Assembly: GCA_023435825.1 (NCBI GenBank)
Contig: JAEZMB010000020.1
Location: 1 to 15,925 of the forward strand
From: Pseudomonadota bacterium
GTDB lineage: Bacteria > Desulfobacterota > Desulfovibrionia > Desulfovibrionales > Desulfovibrionaceae
Direction: 5' to 3'
DNA length: 15,925 bases
The first letter of the stretch is position 1; each line of letters starts with the position of its first letter. The notes under the pieces were generated by a model, which was not told the DNA's origin, ran no database searches, and saw only the letters and a list, made by a program, of their open reading frames with translations. This document shows, piece by piece, positions 1 to 7,377 of this stretch. The translations under genes were made by a program, and so were the position numbers.

Positions 1-560
1 AGCCCTTCCTCATGCCCATCGAAGACGTGTTCTCCATCTCCGGCCGCGGCACCGTCGTGACCGGTCGTGTCGAGCGCGGCATCGTCACCGTGGGCGACGA
101 AGTGGCCATCATCGGCATCAAGGACACGGTCAAGACGACCTGCACCGGCGTCGAGATGTTCCGCAAGATCCTCGATCAGGGCCAGGCTGGCGACAACGTC
201 GGCGTGCTCCTGCGCGGCGTCAAGCGCGACGACGTCGAGCGCGGCCAGGTTCTGGCCAAGCCCGGCTCCATCACGCCGCACCGCAAGTTCAAGGCCGAAG
301 TGTACGTCCTCAACAAGGAAGAGGGCGGCCGCCACACCCCGTTTTTCACGGGCTACCGTCCCCAATTCTATTTCCGGACCACGGACATCACCGGCGTGGT
401 GACCCTCAACGAAGGTGTTGAAATGGTCATGCCGGGCGACAACGCCACGTTCAACGTGGAACTGATCGCCCCCATCGCCATGGAAAAGGGCCTGCGCTTC
501 GCCATCCGCGAAGGCGGCCGCACCGTCGGCGCTGGCGTCGTGTCGGAGATTGTGGAGTAA
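1..560 (+). CDS. tuf: Elongation factor Tu, C-terminal part (5' truncated by the window)
   Basis: EF-Tu carries aminoacyl-tRNA to the ribosomal A site as a GTP complex in the cytoplasm. The reading frame enters at base 3 with PFLMPIEDVFSISGRGTVVT, the start of domain II. It continues through GVEMFRK, GGRHTPFF, GYRPQFYFRTTD and EGVEMVMPGD to a C-terminus with GLRFAIREGGRTVGAGVV. About 185 residues are present of a family length near 395. Domains II and III are complete, while the GTPase domain lies upstream of the window. The ATG at base 12 is an internal methionine, not the start. The stop lies 4 nt before rpsJ, and the GGAG in its last codons serves as the rpsJ ribosome binding site. Identity is certain. 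Whether this is the only tuf copy cannot be seen. Confidence 0.98.
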   Translation, partial: PFLMPIEDVFSISGRGTVVTGRVERGIVTVGDEVAIIGIKDTVKTTCTGVEMFRKILDQGQAGDNVGVLLRGVKRDDVERGQVLAKPGSITPHRKFKAEVYVLNKEEGGRHTPFFTGYRPQFYFRTTDITGVVTLNEGVEMVMPGDNATFNVELIAPIAMEKGLRFAIREGGRTVGAGVVSEIVE

Positions 561-564
561 TATC

Positions 565-882
565 ATGGTTTCCATGCAAAACGATCGCATCCGTATCAAA
601 TTGAAGGCCTACGACTACCGCATCCTCGACAAGGCGGTGGCCGAGATCGTGGATACCGCCCGCAACACCGGAGCCGGCGTTGCCGGTCCCATCCCGTTGC
701 CCACGGACATCCACAAGGTCACGGTCAACCGCTCGGTTCACGTCGACAAGAAGTCCCGTGAACAGTTTGAGATGCGGGTTCACAAACGTCTCCTGGACAT
801 TATGGAGCCCACGCAGCAGACCGTGGACGCGCTCGGGAAACTGAGCCTTCCTGCCGGTGTTGACGTGGAAATTAAGCTCTAA
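565..882 (+). CDS. rpsJ: 30S ribosomal protein S10
   Basis: S10 binds the 3' domain of 16S rRNA in the head of the 30S subunit. In bacteria it also pairs with NusB in antitermination. The 105-residue protein has the S10 core (DRIRIKLKAYDYR near the N-terminus, GPIPLPT, then SVHVDKKSREQFEMR) and ends in VDVEIKL. The ATG at 565 sits 8 nt after a GGAG at 553-556 inside the end of tuf. An in-frame ATG at 574 is a possible alternative. An upstream in-frame ATG at 550 lies within tuf and would add five unlikely residues. Only 4 nt separate it from tuf, so this is the first gene of the S10 group but has no leader of its own. Confidence 0.97.
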   Translation: MVSMQNDRIRIKLKAYDYRILDKAVAEIVDTARNTGAGVAGPIPLPTDIHKVTVNRSVHVDKKSREQFEMRVHKRLLDIMEPTQQTVDALGKLSLPAGVDVEIKL

Positions 883-894
883 GGAAGGGTTGGC

Positions 895-1527
895 ATGGCT
901 GCCACGCTTGGAATTCTTGGCCGAAAACTGGGCATGACCCGGGTCTTCGGCGACGACGGCTCAATCATTCCGGTCACTGTTATTCAGGCCGGACCCTGCC
1001 CCGTCACCCAGGTCAAGAACCTGGAAAAAGACGGGTACAACGCCATGCAGATCGGGTTCGACGAGATCCCGGAACGCAAGGTCAACAAGCCCGAGAAGGG
1101 CCATCTGGACAAGGCCGCCCGCGGCTACTTCCGGGTGCTTAAGGAAATCCGCCTGGACGGTCCCGTGCCCTTTGAACAGGGCATGGACGTGACCGTGGAC
1201 ATCTTCGCCCCGGGCGAGATCGTCAAGGTCACGGGCACCTCCATCGGCAAGGGCTTTGCCGGCGTCATGAAGCGCTGGAACTTCGCCGGTCTCAAGAAGA
1301 CCCACGGCACCGAGAAGGCCCATCGCTCCGGCGGTTCCATCGGCAACAACACCGAGCCCGGCAAGGTCATGAAGGGCAAGAAGATGGCCGGCCACATGGG
1401 CGCGCGCACGGTGACCGTGCCGAGCATCACCGTGGTCGACGTCCGCCCCGAAATGAACCTGATCCTGGTCAAGGGACAGATTCCCGGCCCGCGCAACGGC
1501 GTGGTCGTGGTTCGTAAGCAGGGGTAA
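895..1527 (+). CDS. rplC: 50S ribosomal protein L3
   Basis: L3 binds 23S rRNA early in 50S assembly, and its long extension reaches toward the peptidyl transferase centre. The 210-residue product has the N-terminal signature GILGRKLGMTRVF, then GTSIGKGFAGVMKRWNF near residues 114-130 and the extension GSIGNNTEPGKVMKGKKMAG near 147-166. Length is normal. A GGAAGG at 883-888 precedes the ATG. The residue aligned with E. coli Gln150, the target of the PrmB methyltransferase, is Thr153 here, so that modification is not expected. Confidence 0.97.
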   Translation: MAATLGILGRKLGMTRVFGDDGSIIPVTVIQAGPCPVTQVKNLEKDGYNAMQIGFDEIPERKVNKPEKGHLDKAARGYFRVLKEIRLDGPVPFEQGMDVTVDIFAPGEIVKVTGTSIGKGFAGVMKRWNFAGLKKTHGTEKAHRSGGSIGNNTEPGKVMKGKKMAGHMGARTVTVPSITVVDVRPEMNLILVKGQIPGPRNGVVVVRKQG

Positions 1528-1539
1528 CGGGGGCAAGCC

Positions 1540-2172
1540 ATGGCAAACGTCAAATTGTTCAACCAGGGCTGCCAGGAAATCGGCACCGTCGATCTGGCCC
1601 CCGAGGTTTTTGAAGTCGAAGTGCAGCCCGAACTGCTGCACCTCGTTGTCCGCGCCCAGCTGGCCGCCAAGCGCGCCGGCACCCACAGCGTCAAGACCCG
1701 CGCCTTCGTCAGCGGCGGCGGCAAGAAGCCCTGGCGCCAGAAGGGCACCGGCCGCGCCCGCGCCGGCTCCACCCGTTCGCCCCTGTGGCGCGGCGGCGCC
1801 GTCGTCCACGGGCCCCAGCCCCGGGACTACACCTTCAAGGTGAACCGCAAGGTCCGCCAACTGGCTCTGCGCATGGCCCTTTCGGCCAAGGTCGTGGAAG
1901 ACCAGCTGGTCCTGCTGGACACCATTGCCCTGCCGGAAGTCAAGACCAAGCTCATGGCCCAGGTCGTTTCCGACTTCAGCTGGAAAAAAGCCTTGATTGT
2001 TCTGCCCGAGTCGGATAACAATCTCGAGCTTTCCGCCAGAAACCTTCCTGGCATCAAGGTCGTGCGGCAGGACATGCTCAATGTGTATGACGTCCTCCTG
2101 CACGATCATGTTGTCATGATGAAGGACGCGGCGATCAAGGTCCAGGAGAGGCTCGGTCATGGAATACGCTAA
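1540..2172 (+). CDS. rplD: 50S ribosomal protein L4
   Basis: L4 binds domain I of 23S rRNA, and its extended loop lines the peptide exit tunnel near the macrolide site. The 210-residue protein has the loop at about residues 54-86 (GGKKPWRQKGTGRARAGSTR, then SPLWRGG), followed by the globular part. In E. coli L4 also represses its operon through the S10 leader. No such leader exists directly upstream of rpsJ here. The last 14 nt overlap rplW in another frame, which suggests translational coupling. Confidence 0.97.
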   Translation: MANVKLFNQGCQEIGTVDLAPEVFEVEVQPELLHLVVRAQLAAKRAGTHSVKTRAFVSGGGKKPWRQKGTGRARAGSTRSPLWRGGAVVHGPQPRDYTFKVNRKVRQLALRMALSAKVVEDQLVLLDTIALPEVKTKLMAQVVSDFSWKKALIVLPESDNNLELSARNLPGIKVVRQDMLNVYDVLLHDHVVMMKDAAIKVQERLGHGIR

Positions 2173-2449
2173 CATCCTTTTGAAGCCGGTTATTTCCGAG
2201 AAGGCCACGATGGTGAAGGACGCCGCCAACCAGGTGGTGTTTTTCGTCCATCCCGCCGCCAACAAGATCGAGATCGCCAAGGCTGTGGAAAAGGCCTTCT
2301 CCGTCACGGTCAAGGGCGTGCGCGTGGTCAAGCACAAAAGCCTCGCCCGTTCCCGCATGGGACGCGTGACCGGCCGGATCCCGGGCTACAAGAAAGCCTA
2401 CGTGACCCTGGCCCAGGGCGATAAAATCGAGTTCTTCGAAGGGGTGTAG
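2159..2449 (+). CDS. rplW: 50S ribosomal protein L23
   Basis: L23 sits at the exit of the peptide tunnel and docks trigger factor, SRP and the translocon. The 96-residue product carries the KPVISEKAT motif at 9-17. Glu14 aligns with the trigger-factor contact Glu18 of E. coli. The C-terminus has RIPGYKKAYVTLAQGDKIEF. An AGGAG at 2144-2148, inside the end of rplD, lies 10 nt before the ATG. The start overlaps the last 14 nt of rplD, and rplB begins 2 nt after the stop. Length is typical. Confidence 0.96.
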   Translation: MEYANILLKPVISEKATMVKDAANQVVFFVHPAANKIEIAKAVEKAFSVTVKGVRVVKHKSLARSRMGRVTGRIPGYKKAYVTLAQGDKIEFFEGV

Positions 2450-2451
2450 AC

Positions 2452-3282
2452 ATGTCCATCCGCAAGCTTAAGCCGACCTCGGCCGGCCGCCGGTTCCAGA
2501 CGGTGTCTACCTTCGAGGAGATCACCCGCAGCGAGCCGGAGAAGTCCCTTACCGAGGGCATTACCTCCTCTTGCGGCCGCAACTGCTACGGCCGCATCAC
2601 TTCGCGTCGTCGCGGCGGCGGCAACAAGCGCCTGTACCGCATCATCGACTTCAAGCGCGACAAGTTTGGGGTTCCGGCCAAGGTCTTCTCCATCGAGTAT
2701 GACCCCAACCGTAGCGCCCGTATTGCGCTTTTGCATTACGCTGACGGCGAGAAACGTTACATTTTGGCGCCGGTTGGCATCAAGGTCGGTGACATGATCA
2801 CCGCCGGCGACGCCGCCGACATCAAGCCGGGCAACGCCCTGCAGCTCAAGAAGATCCCGGTCGGCACGCTGCTGCACAACATCGAGCTGAACCCGGGCCG
2901 CGGCGGCCAGATGTGCCGCGCCGCCGGCACCTACGCCCAGCTCGTGGCCAAGGAAGGCAAGTACGCCCTGCTGCGGCTGCCTTCGGGCGAAGTGCGCAAC
3001 GTCCTGTCCACCTGTCTGGCCACCGTCGGCCAGGTCGGCAACGTGATGCACGAGAACATCTCCATCGGCAAGGCCGGGCGTAACCGCTGGCTTGGCAAGC
3101 GCCCCGAAGTTCGCGGCGTGGCCATGAACCCGGTTGACCATCCCCTCGGCGGCGGCGAGGGCAAGAGCTCCGGCGGTCGTCACCCGGTCACCCCGTGGGG
3201 CAAGCCGACCAAGGGCTACAAGACCCGCAACAAGAAAAAGCCCTCGTCCAAGCTTATCGTCAAGCGGCGCGGACAAAAGTAA
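2452..3282 (+). CDS. rplB: 50S ribosomal protein L2
   Basis: L2 is one of the most conserved 50S proteins. It is needed for subunit joining and supports the peptidyl transferase centre. The 276-residue protein shows RRRGGGNKRLYR near 52-63, the SH3-like/OB central part, and the C-terminal VDHPLGGGEGKSSGGRHPV. His230 is the residue equivalent to the functionally important histidine near 229 in E. coli. A lysine/arginine-rich tail closes the protein. The AAGGGG ribosome binding site at 2439-2444 lies in the last codons of rplW. Nothing unusual is visible. Confidence 0.98.
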   Translation: MSIRKLKPTSAGRRFQTVSTFEEITRSEPEKSLTEGITSSCGRNCYGRITSRRRGGGNKRLYRIIDFKRDKFGVPAKVFSIEYDPNRSARIALLHYADGEKRYILAPVGIKVGDMITAGDAADIKPGNALQLKKIPVGTLLHNIELNPGRGGQMCRAAGTYAQLVAKEGKYALLRLPSGEVRNVLSTCLATVGQVGNVMHENISIGKAGRNRWLGKRPEVRGVAMNPVDHPLGGGEGKSSGGRHPVTPWGKPTKGYKTRNKKKPSSKLIVKRRGQK

Positions 3283-3294
3283 GAGGAAACGCCT

Positions 3295-3576
3295 ATGCCT
3301 CGTTCACTCAAAAAAGGTCCGTTCGTGGACGATCACTTGGAAAAGAAGGTCGCCTACGCCCTGGAGAACAAGGATCGCCGCGTGATCAAGACCTGGTCCC
3401 GCCGCTCCATGATCCTGCCCGAGATGGTTGGTCTGACCTTTGCCGTGCACAACGGGAAAAAGTTCATTCCGGTTTTTGTCTCCGAGAACATGGTCGGGCA
3501 CAAACTCGGCGAGTTTGCCCCTACGCGGACCTTCCACGGCCATGCCGCGGACAAGAAAAGCAAAGTGAAAAAGTAG
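3295..3576 (+). CDS. rpsS: 30S ribosomal protein S19
   Basis: S19 forms a complex with S13 in the 30S head and contacts the A-site region and the intersubunit bridges. The 93-residue product begins [15 protein letters not shown] and holds [20 protein letters not shown] and [15 protein letters not shown], which are diagnostic for the family. An AGAGGA at 3282-3287 precedes the start. The 30 nt after its stop are the longest gap inside the S10 group. Confidence 0.97.
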
Positions 3577-3578
3577 TC

Positions 3579-3592
3579 GGGGCGACCACCCC
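3579..3592 (+). other. Small GC hairpin between rpsS and rplV
   Basis: A four-base inverted repeat (GGGG at 3579-3582, CCCC at 3589-3592, loop CGACCA) lies in the 30-nt gap. An alternative fold pairs CGAC at 3583-3586 with GTCG at 3593-3596. The rplV ribosome binding site just downstream is weak (GGGA). The structure is short and may have no role. Confidence 0.3.
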
Positions 3593-3606
3593 GTCGGGAC
3601 AAAACC

Positions 3607-3939
3607 ATGGAAGCCAAAGCCATCGCCAAGTACATTCGCCTGTCGCCCCAGAAGGCGCGGCTCGTCGCCGCCAACATCCTCGGCCGGCCGGTCGAGGAGG
3701 CCATGAACATACTGAAATTCACCCCCAAGAAATCGGCCAAGATCATCGGCAAGGTGCTCCACTCGGCCGTGGCCAACGCCGAGCAGATTTCCGGGGTGGA
3801 TATCGACAACCTTACGGTCAAGCAGGTGATCATCAATCCCGGGCCTACCCACAAGCGGATCATGACCCGCTCCATGGGGCGCGCCTTCCGGATCGTCAAG
3901 CGCACGAGCCATATCACCGTCGTTGTGGCCGAGAACTAG
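3607..3939 (+). CDS. rplV: 50S ribosomal protein L22
   Basis: L22 contacts all six 23S rRNA domains, and its beta hairpin lines the exit tunnel opposite L4. The 110-residue product has AKYIRLSPQKARLVAANILG near the N-terminus, then NAEQISGVDIDNL. The tunnel hairpin region GPTHKRIMTRSMGRAFRIVK is followed by RTSHITVVV. Length is normal. The ribosome binding site (GGGA at 3596-3599) is weaker than those of its neighbours, so it may depend on ribosomes arriving from rpsS. Confidence 0.97.
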   Translation: MEAKAIAKYIRLSPQKARLVAANILGRPVEEAMNILKFTPKKSAKIIGKVLHSAVANAEQISGVDIDNLTVKQVIINPGPTHKRIMTRSMGRAFRIVKRTSHITVVVAEN

Positions 3940-3948
3940 GAGCGACAC

Positions 3949-4590
3949 ATGGGACAGAAAGTTCATCCCTACGGATTTCGCCTCGGATACAACAAGAACT
4001 GGCTCTCGCGTTGGTTTTCCAAGAAGGATTACCCGGAGTTCGTTTTCGAGGACAATAAGATCCGTAAGTTCGTCAAAAAGAGCCTGTATCACGCCGGCAT
4101 CTCGAAGATCGAGATCGAACGCGCCGGCGGCAAGATTCGCCTGATCATCCACACCGCCCGGCCCGGCATCGTCATCGGCCGCAAGGGCACGGAGATCGAA
4201 AAGGTTCGCGGTGATCTCAAGCAGCGCTTCGGTCGGGAATTCACGGTGGAGGTCAACGAAATCCGCCGTCCCGAAATCGACGCCCAGCTCGTCGCCGAGA
4301 ACATCGCGCTGCAGCTCGAGCGCCGCGTGGCCTTCCGCCGGGCCATGAAGCGCACCGTCGGTCTGTCGCGCAAGTTCGGCGCCGAGGGCATCAAGGTCTC
4401 CTGCGCCGGCCGCCTGGCGGGAGCGGAAATCGCCCGCTCCGAATGGTACCGCGACGGCCGGGTGCCCCTGCAGACCCTGCGCGCCGACATCGACTACGGC
4501 TACGCCATCGCCAAGACCACCTACGGCGTCATCGGGGTCAAGGTCTGGATTTTCAAAGGCGAGATTTTGGATCATGAGGTGGAAGCGTAA
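3949..4590 (+). CDS. rpsC: 30S ribosomal protein S3
   Basis: S3 lies at the mRNA entry channel, where with S4 and S5 it forms the ribosomal helicase. The 213-residue protein has a type II KH domain with the GRKG loop at residues 77-80. The basic patch RRAMKR at about 130-135 matches the helicase residues known in E. coli. The C-terminal domain contains GIKVSCAGRLAGAEIARSEW. An AGGAG at 3938-3942 overlaps the rplV stop codon. The stop overlaps the rplP start by one base (TAATG), a typical coupling junction. Confidence 0.98.
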   Translation: MGQKVHPYGFRLGYNKNWLSRWFSKKDYPEFVFEDNKIRKFVKKSLYHAGISKIEIERAGGKIRLIIHTARPGIVIGRKGTEIEKVRGDLKQRFGREFTVEVNEIRRPEIDAQLVAENIALQLERRVAFRRAMKRTVGLSRKFGAEGIKVSCAGRLAGAEIARSEWYRDGRVPLQTLRADIDYGYAIAKTTYGVIGVKVWIFKGEILDHEVEA

Positions 4591-5003
4591 TGTTGGCTCC
4601 CAAGAAAACCAAATTCCGGAAGATGCAAAAGGGCCGCCTGCGCGGTCCCGCCCTTCGCGGCGCCAGCATCGACTTCGGTGAAATCGGCATCAAGGCTCTG
4701 GAGCACGGCAAGCTCACCAGCCAGCAGATCGAATCCGCCCGTATCGCCATCATGCGCCACATCAAGCGCGGCGGCAAAGTCTGGATTCGCGTCTTCCCGG
4801 ACCGCGTGCGCACGGAAAAGCCGGCTGAAGTCCGTCAGGGCAAAGGCAAAGGCTCCCCGGTGGGCTGGTTTGCTCCGGTCAAGCCCGGTCGCGTGCTTTA
4901 CGAGATCAAGGGCGTGGACATCGAGACCGCCAAGGAAGCGCTGACCCGGGCCCAGCACAAGCTGCCGATCAAGACCAAGATTGTGGTCAAGGAGGGCTTG
5001 TAG
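4590..5003 (+). CDS. rplP: 50S ribosomal protein L16
   Basis: L16 organises the A-site side of the 50S central protuberance and contacts tRNA. The 137-residue product begins MLAPKKTKFRKMQKGR and holds GGKVWIRVFPDR and EVRQGKGKGSPVGWFAPVKP. Arg82 aligns with the E. coli arginine 81 that is hydroxylated in some proteobacteria. The start codon shares one base with the rpsC stop. Length is usual for the family. The end of the gene carries the strong AAGGAGG site used by rpmC. Confidence 0.97.
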   Translation: MLAPKKTKFRKMQKGRLRGPALRGASIDFGEIGIKALEHGKLTSQQIESARIAIMRHIKRGGKVWIRVFPDRVRTEKPAEVRQGKGKGSPVGWFAPVKPGRVLYEIKGVDIETAKEALTRAQHKLPIKTKIVVKEGL

Positions 5004-5005
5004 CC

Positions 5006-5200
5006 ATGAAGACCGCCGAACTGCGCGATCTCGACGTCGAGGCCCTGGGCAAGAAGCTGGGCGAGTCCCGCGAGGAACTCTTCAAGCTGCGCTTCCAGCA
5101 CGCCACGGCCCAGCTGGAAAAGACCCACCGTCTGCGTGAAGTCCGCAAGGACATCGCGCGCATCATGACGGTGCAAAATGAAAAGAAGCGTCAAGGCTAA
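5006..5200 (+). CDS. rpmC: 50S ribosomal protein L29
   Basis: L29 is a small helical hairpin protein at the tunnel exit next to L23, part of the docking area for nascent-chain factors. The 64-residue product has the pattern LRDLDVEALGKKLGESREEL, FKLRFQHATAQLE, RLREVRKDIARI, which predicts two long antiparallel helices. An AAGGAGG at 4989-4995 precedes the ATG by 10 nt, one of the best ribosome binding sites in the window. Only 2 nt separate it from rplP. Confidence 0.95.
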   Translation: MKTAELRDLDVEALGKKLGESREELFKLRFQHATAQLEKTHRLREVRKDIARIMTVQNEKKRQG

Positions 5201-5212
5201 TCGGGGATCACC

Positions 5213-5473
5213 ATGGAAGAACAGAAAAGCAATCGCCGGGTGCTGACCGGCGTCGTGGTCTCCGACAAGGCCGACAAGACCATCGTGGTCATGGTCGAGA
5301 CCCTGGTGAAGCATCCGTTGTACAAGAAGTACATCCGCCGCCGGAAAAAGTTCATGGCCCACGATCCGCAAAACGACTGCGGCATCGGGGATACCGTGAG
5401 CATCATCGAGCATCGGCCGCTGTCCGCCCGTAAGCGGTGGCATCTTGAAAAAATCATGGAAAAAGCGGTCTAG
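5213..5473 (+). CDS. rpsQ: 30S ribosomal protein S17
   Basis: S17 is a primary 16S rRNA-binding protein with an OB fold, needed early in 30S assembly. The 86-residue product shows RVLTGVVVSDKADKTIVV, the basic stretch HPLYKKYIRRRKKFMAHDP and the DTVSIIEHRPLSARKRW motif. The ribosome binding site is a moderate GGGGA at 5203-5207. It is the last gene of the S10 group, and rplN follows after 9 nt with no sign of a terminator or new promoter. Confidence 0.97.
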   Translation: MEEQKSNRRVLTGVVVSDKADKTIVVMVETLVKHPLYKKYIRRRKKFMAHDPQNDCGIGDTVSIIEHRPLSARKRWHLEKIMEKAV

Positions 5474-5482
5474 GAGCTCGAC

Positions 5483-5851
5483 ATGATTCAGGTTGAATCC
5501 AATCTCGATGTGGCGGACAATTCCGGCGCGAAACGAGTGTGCTGCATCAAGGTGCTCGGCGGCTCCCGTCGCCGTTACGCCACGGTGGGCGACATCATCG
5601 TCGTGTCCGTCAAGGACGCCCTGCCCAATTCCAAGGTGAAGAAGGGCGCCGTGATGAAGGCCGTTGTTGTTCGGACCAAAAAGGAAGTCGGCCGGGCCGA
5701 CGGTTCCTACATCAAGTTCGACTCCAACTCCGCCGTGCTGCTGTCCAACCAGGGCGAGCCGGTTGGAACCCGTATCTTCGGACCGGTCGCGCGTGAGCTG
5801 CGGCAGAAAAACTTCATGAAAATCGTGTCGCTGGCTCCTGAAGTCCTCTAG
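5483..5851 (+). CDS. rplN: 50S ribosomal protein L14
   Basis: L14 lies on the interface face of the 50S subunit near bridges B5 and B8, and is the anti-association target of RsfS. The 122-residue product, the usual length, starts MIQVESNLDVADNSGAKRV. It holds RRYATVGDIIVVSVKDA, VVRTKKEVGRADGSYIKF and GTRIFGPVARELR, and ends in FMKIVSLAPEVL. AGGAG at 5472-5476 overlaps the rpsQ stop. It opens the spc group, but the 9-nt gap from rpsQ argues for one continuous transcript. Confidence 0.98.
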   Translation: MIQVESNLDVADNSGAKRVCCIKVLGGSRRRYATVGDIIVVSVKDALPNSKVKKGAVMKAVVVRTKKEVGRADGSYIKFDSNSAVLLSNQGEPVGTRIFGPVARELRQKNFMKIVSLAPEVL

Positions 5852-5877
5852 GGCTTCCCACGCGCATCGAGGACGAC

Positions 5878-6201
5878 ATGAAAACCTATCGGATTCGTAA
5901 AGACGACAAGGTGATGGTCATCGCCGGCAAGGACAAGGGCAAAGTGGGCAAGATCCTCAAGATCCTGCCCAAGCGCAACGCCGTGCTGGTGGAAAAGGTG
6001 AACCAGGTCAAGCGCCACACCAAGGCCAATCCCTACGCCAAGACCCCCGGCGGAATCATCGAGAAGGAAGCGCCGTTGGATATCTCCAACGTGGCTCTCT
6101 TGTGCGAAGGTTGCGCCAAGCCGGCCAAGGTCGGCTACAAATACACCGCTGATGGCAAGAAGGTTCGCTTCTGCAAGAAGTGCAACCACGAAATCGCCTA
6201 G
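5878..6201 (+). CDS. rplX: 50S ribosomal protein L24, zinc-ribbon form
   Basis: L24 is an assembly initiator of the 50S subunit and binds the 5' end of 23S rRNA. The 107-residue product has the KOW motif near the N-terminus (DDKVMVIAGKDKGKVGKIL, residues 9-27) and NQVKRHTKANP. Its C-terminal extension has two CxxC pairs (Cys76/Cys79 and Cys99/Cys102) that probably bind zinc. This cysteine-bearing form is known from other bacteria; E. coli L24 lacks it. GAGGA at 5869-5873 is the ribosome binding site. No S8 operator was recognised in the 26-nt gap before it. Confidence 0.96.
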   Translation: MKTYRIRKDDKVMVIAGKDKGKVGKILKILPKRNAVLVEKVNQVKRHTKANPYAKTPGGIIEKEAPLDISNVALLCEGCAKPAKVGYKYTADGKKVRFCKKCNHEIA

Positions 6202-6218
6202 CGTCAAAAGGAAACGGT

Positions 6219-6758
6219 ATGACCCGCCTGGAACAAATCTATGCCGAGAAGGTAGCCCCGGAGCTGAAGAAAGAGTTCGGGTACACTTCCAGCATGCAAA
6301 TCCCCCGGCTTTCCTTTGTCTCGCTCAACATGGGTTTGGGCGAAGCGAGCAACAACAATAAGCTCATCGAGGAAGCCGTGGTCGAGCTGACCGCCATCGC
6401 TGGACAAAAGGCCGTAATAACGCGCGCCAGAAAGTCCATCGCGGCATTTAAGCTCCGGGAGGGCATGCCGGTGGGGTGCCGTGTGACCCTTCGCCGGGAT
6501 CGGATGTGGGATTATCTCGACAAACTCATGAATTTTGCCCTGCCTCGGGTTCGCGACTTTCGCGGCGTGCCTGACCGTGGATTCGACGGACGCGGCAATT
6601 TCACCCTCGGTATCCGGGAGCACAGCATTTTCCCGGAAATCAACGTGGATCGCGTCGAGCACGTCAAGGGCATGAACGTCACCATCGTCACTACGGCCAC
6701 CGCCGACAAGGAAGGCAAGATGTTGCTGGACCTGCTCGGCATGCCGTTTAAAAAGTAA
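6219..6758 (+). CDS. rplE: 50S ribosomal protein L5
   Basis: L5 binds 5S rRNA in the central protuberance and contacts the P-site tRNA. The start at 6219 (MTRLEQIYAEKVAPEL) gives 179 residues, the family length. It follows an AAAAGGA at 6206-6212. A longer frame beginning at 6180 would overlap rplX and is rejected. Diagnostic stretches are IPRLSFVSLNMGLGEA, QKAVITRARKSIAAFKLREG, RDFRGVPDRGFDGRGNFTLG and EHSIFPEIN. The next gene follows after 11 nt. Confidence 0.97.
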   Translation: MTRLEQIYAEKVAPELKKEFGYTSSMQIPRLSFVSLNMGLGEASNNNKLIEEAVVELTAIAGQKAVITRARKSIAAFKLREGMPVGCRVTLRRDRMWDYLDKLMNFALPRVRDFRGVPDRGFDGRGNFTLGIREHSIFPEINVDRVEHVKGMNVTIVTTATADKEGKMLLDLLGMPFKK

Positions 6759-6769
6759 GGAGAACGGAC

Positions 6770-6955
6770 GTGGCCCGTAAATCTTTGATGGTGAAAGCCA
6801 GCCGCAAACCGAAGTTTTCCACCAGGGCGTACAATCGTTGCCCCATCTGTGGTCGTCCCCGGGCGTATCTGCGCAAGTTCGGCGTCTGCCGTATTTGTTT
6901 CCGTAACATGTCGCTGACCGGCGAAATGCCCGGCGTGCGCAAGTCGAGCTGGTAA
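6770..6955 (+). CDS. rpsN: 30S ribosomal protein S14, zinc-binding type Z
   Basis: S14 completes the 30S head late in assembly. This is the short form: 61 residues with Cys24, Cys27, Cys40 and Cys43 in CPIC/CRIC pairs, which form a zinc ribbon. The long cysteine-free form, as in E. coli, has about 100 residues. The start is GTG, preceded by TAAGGAGA in which the rplE stop and the ribosome binding site overlap. The C-terminus [11 protein letters not shown] is typical. The same TAAGGAGA arrangement is used at the next junction. Confidence 0.97.
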
Positions 6956-6968
6956 GGAGAAGGACGCC

Positions 6969-7352
6969 ATGTCGGTGACCGATCCCATTTCCGATATGCT
7001 GACCCGCATCCGCAATGCCCACCGGGCGTTGCACGCGGACCTGTCGCTTCCCACTTCCAAACTGAAGGCCGCCATTGCCGCCATCCTCAAAGAGGAAGGC
7101 TACATCGGGGACTTCGCCGTGGACGGGCAAGCGCTGACCATCAACCTCAAATATCAGAGCGGCAAACCGATCATTTCGGGGCTCAAAAGGGTGAGCAAGC
7201 CCGGACGGCGCGTCTACGTGCCGGCCGAGGCCATCCCCAAGGTCCAAAACGGCCTGGGCATCAGCATCCTGTCCACTTCCCGGGGCATCCTGGAAGGAGC
7301 CAAGGCTCGCGAGCTCAATGTCGGCGGCGAGCTCCTGTGCGAAATCTGGTAA
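6969..7352 (+). CDS. rpsH: 30S ribosomal protein S8
   Basis: S8 binds helix 21 of 16S rRNA and organises the 30S platform. In E. coli it also represses the spc operon through an mRNA site near rplX-rplE. The 127-residue product begins MSVTDPISDMLTRIRNAHRA and contains SGLKRVSKPGRRVYV, ISILSTSRGILEGAKAREL and the ending VGGELLCEIW. AAGGAGA at 6954-6960 precedes the ATG. Length is normal. Confidence 0.97.
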   Translation: MSVTDPISDMLTRIRNAHRALHADLSLPTSKLKAAIAAILKEEGYIGDFAVDGQALTINLKYQSGKPIISGLKRVSKPGRRVYVPAEAIPKVQNGLGISILSTSRGILEGAKARELNVGGELLCEIW

Positions 7353-7377
7353 AAAGATCCACCGCGGAGAAGATGTC

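Noticed and set aside
961..2358. Long open frame (465 codons) on the minus strand across rplC, rplD and rplW
   Set aside because: It mirrors the strong G/C third-position bias of the three real genes, has low-complexity composition, no ribosome binding site and no recognisable domain.
3195..4058. 287-codon plus-strand frame across rplB, rpsS, rplV and rpsC
   Set aside because: It runs out of frame through four certain genes, and its translation is rich in Arg, Gln, Gly and His without family character.
3304..4575. 423-codon minus-strand frame opposite rpsS, rplV and rpsC
   Set aside because: Shadow of GC-rich coding sequence; no start context and no recognisable protein.
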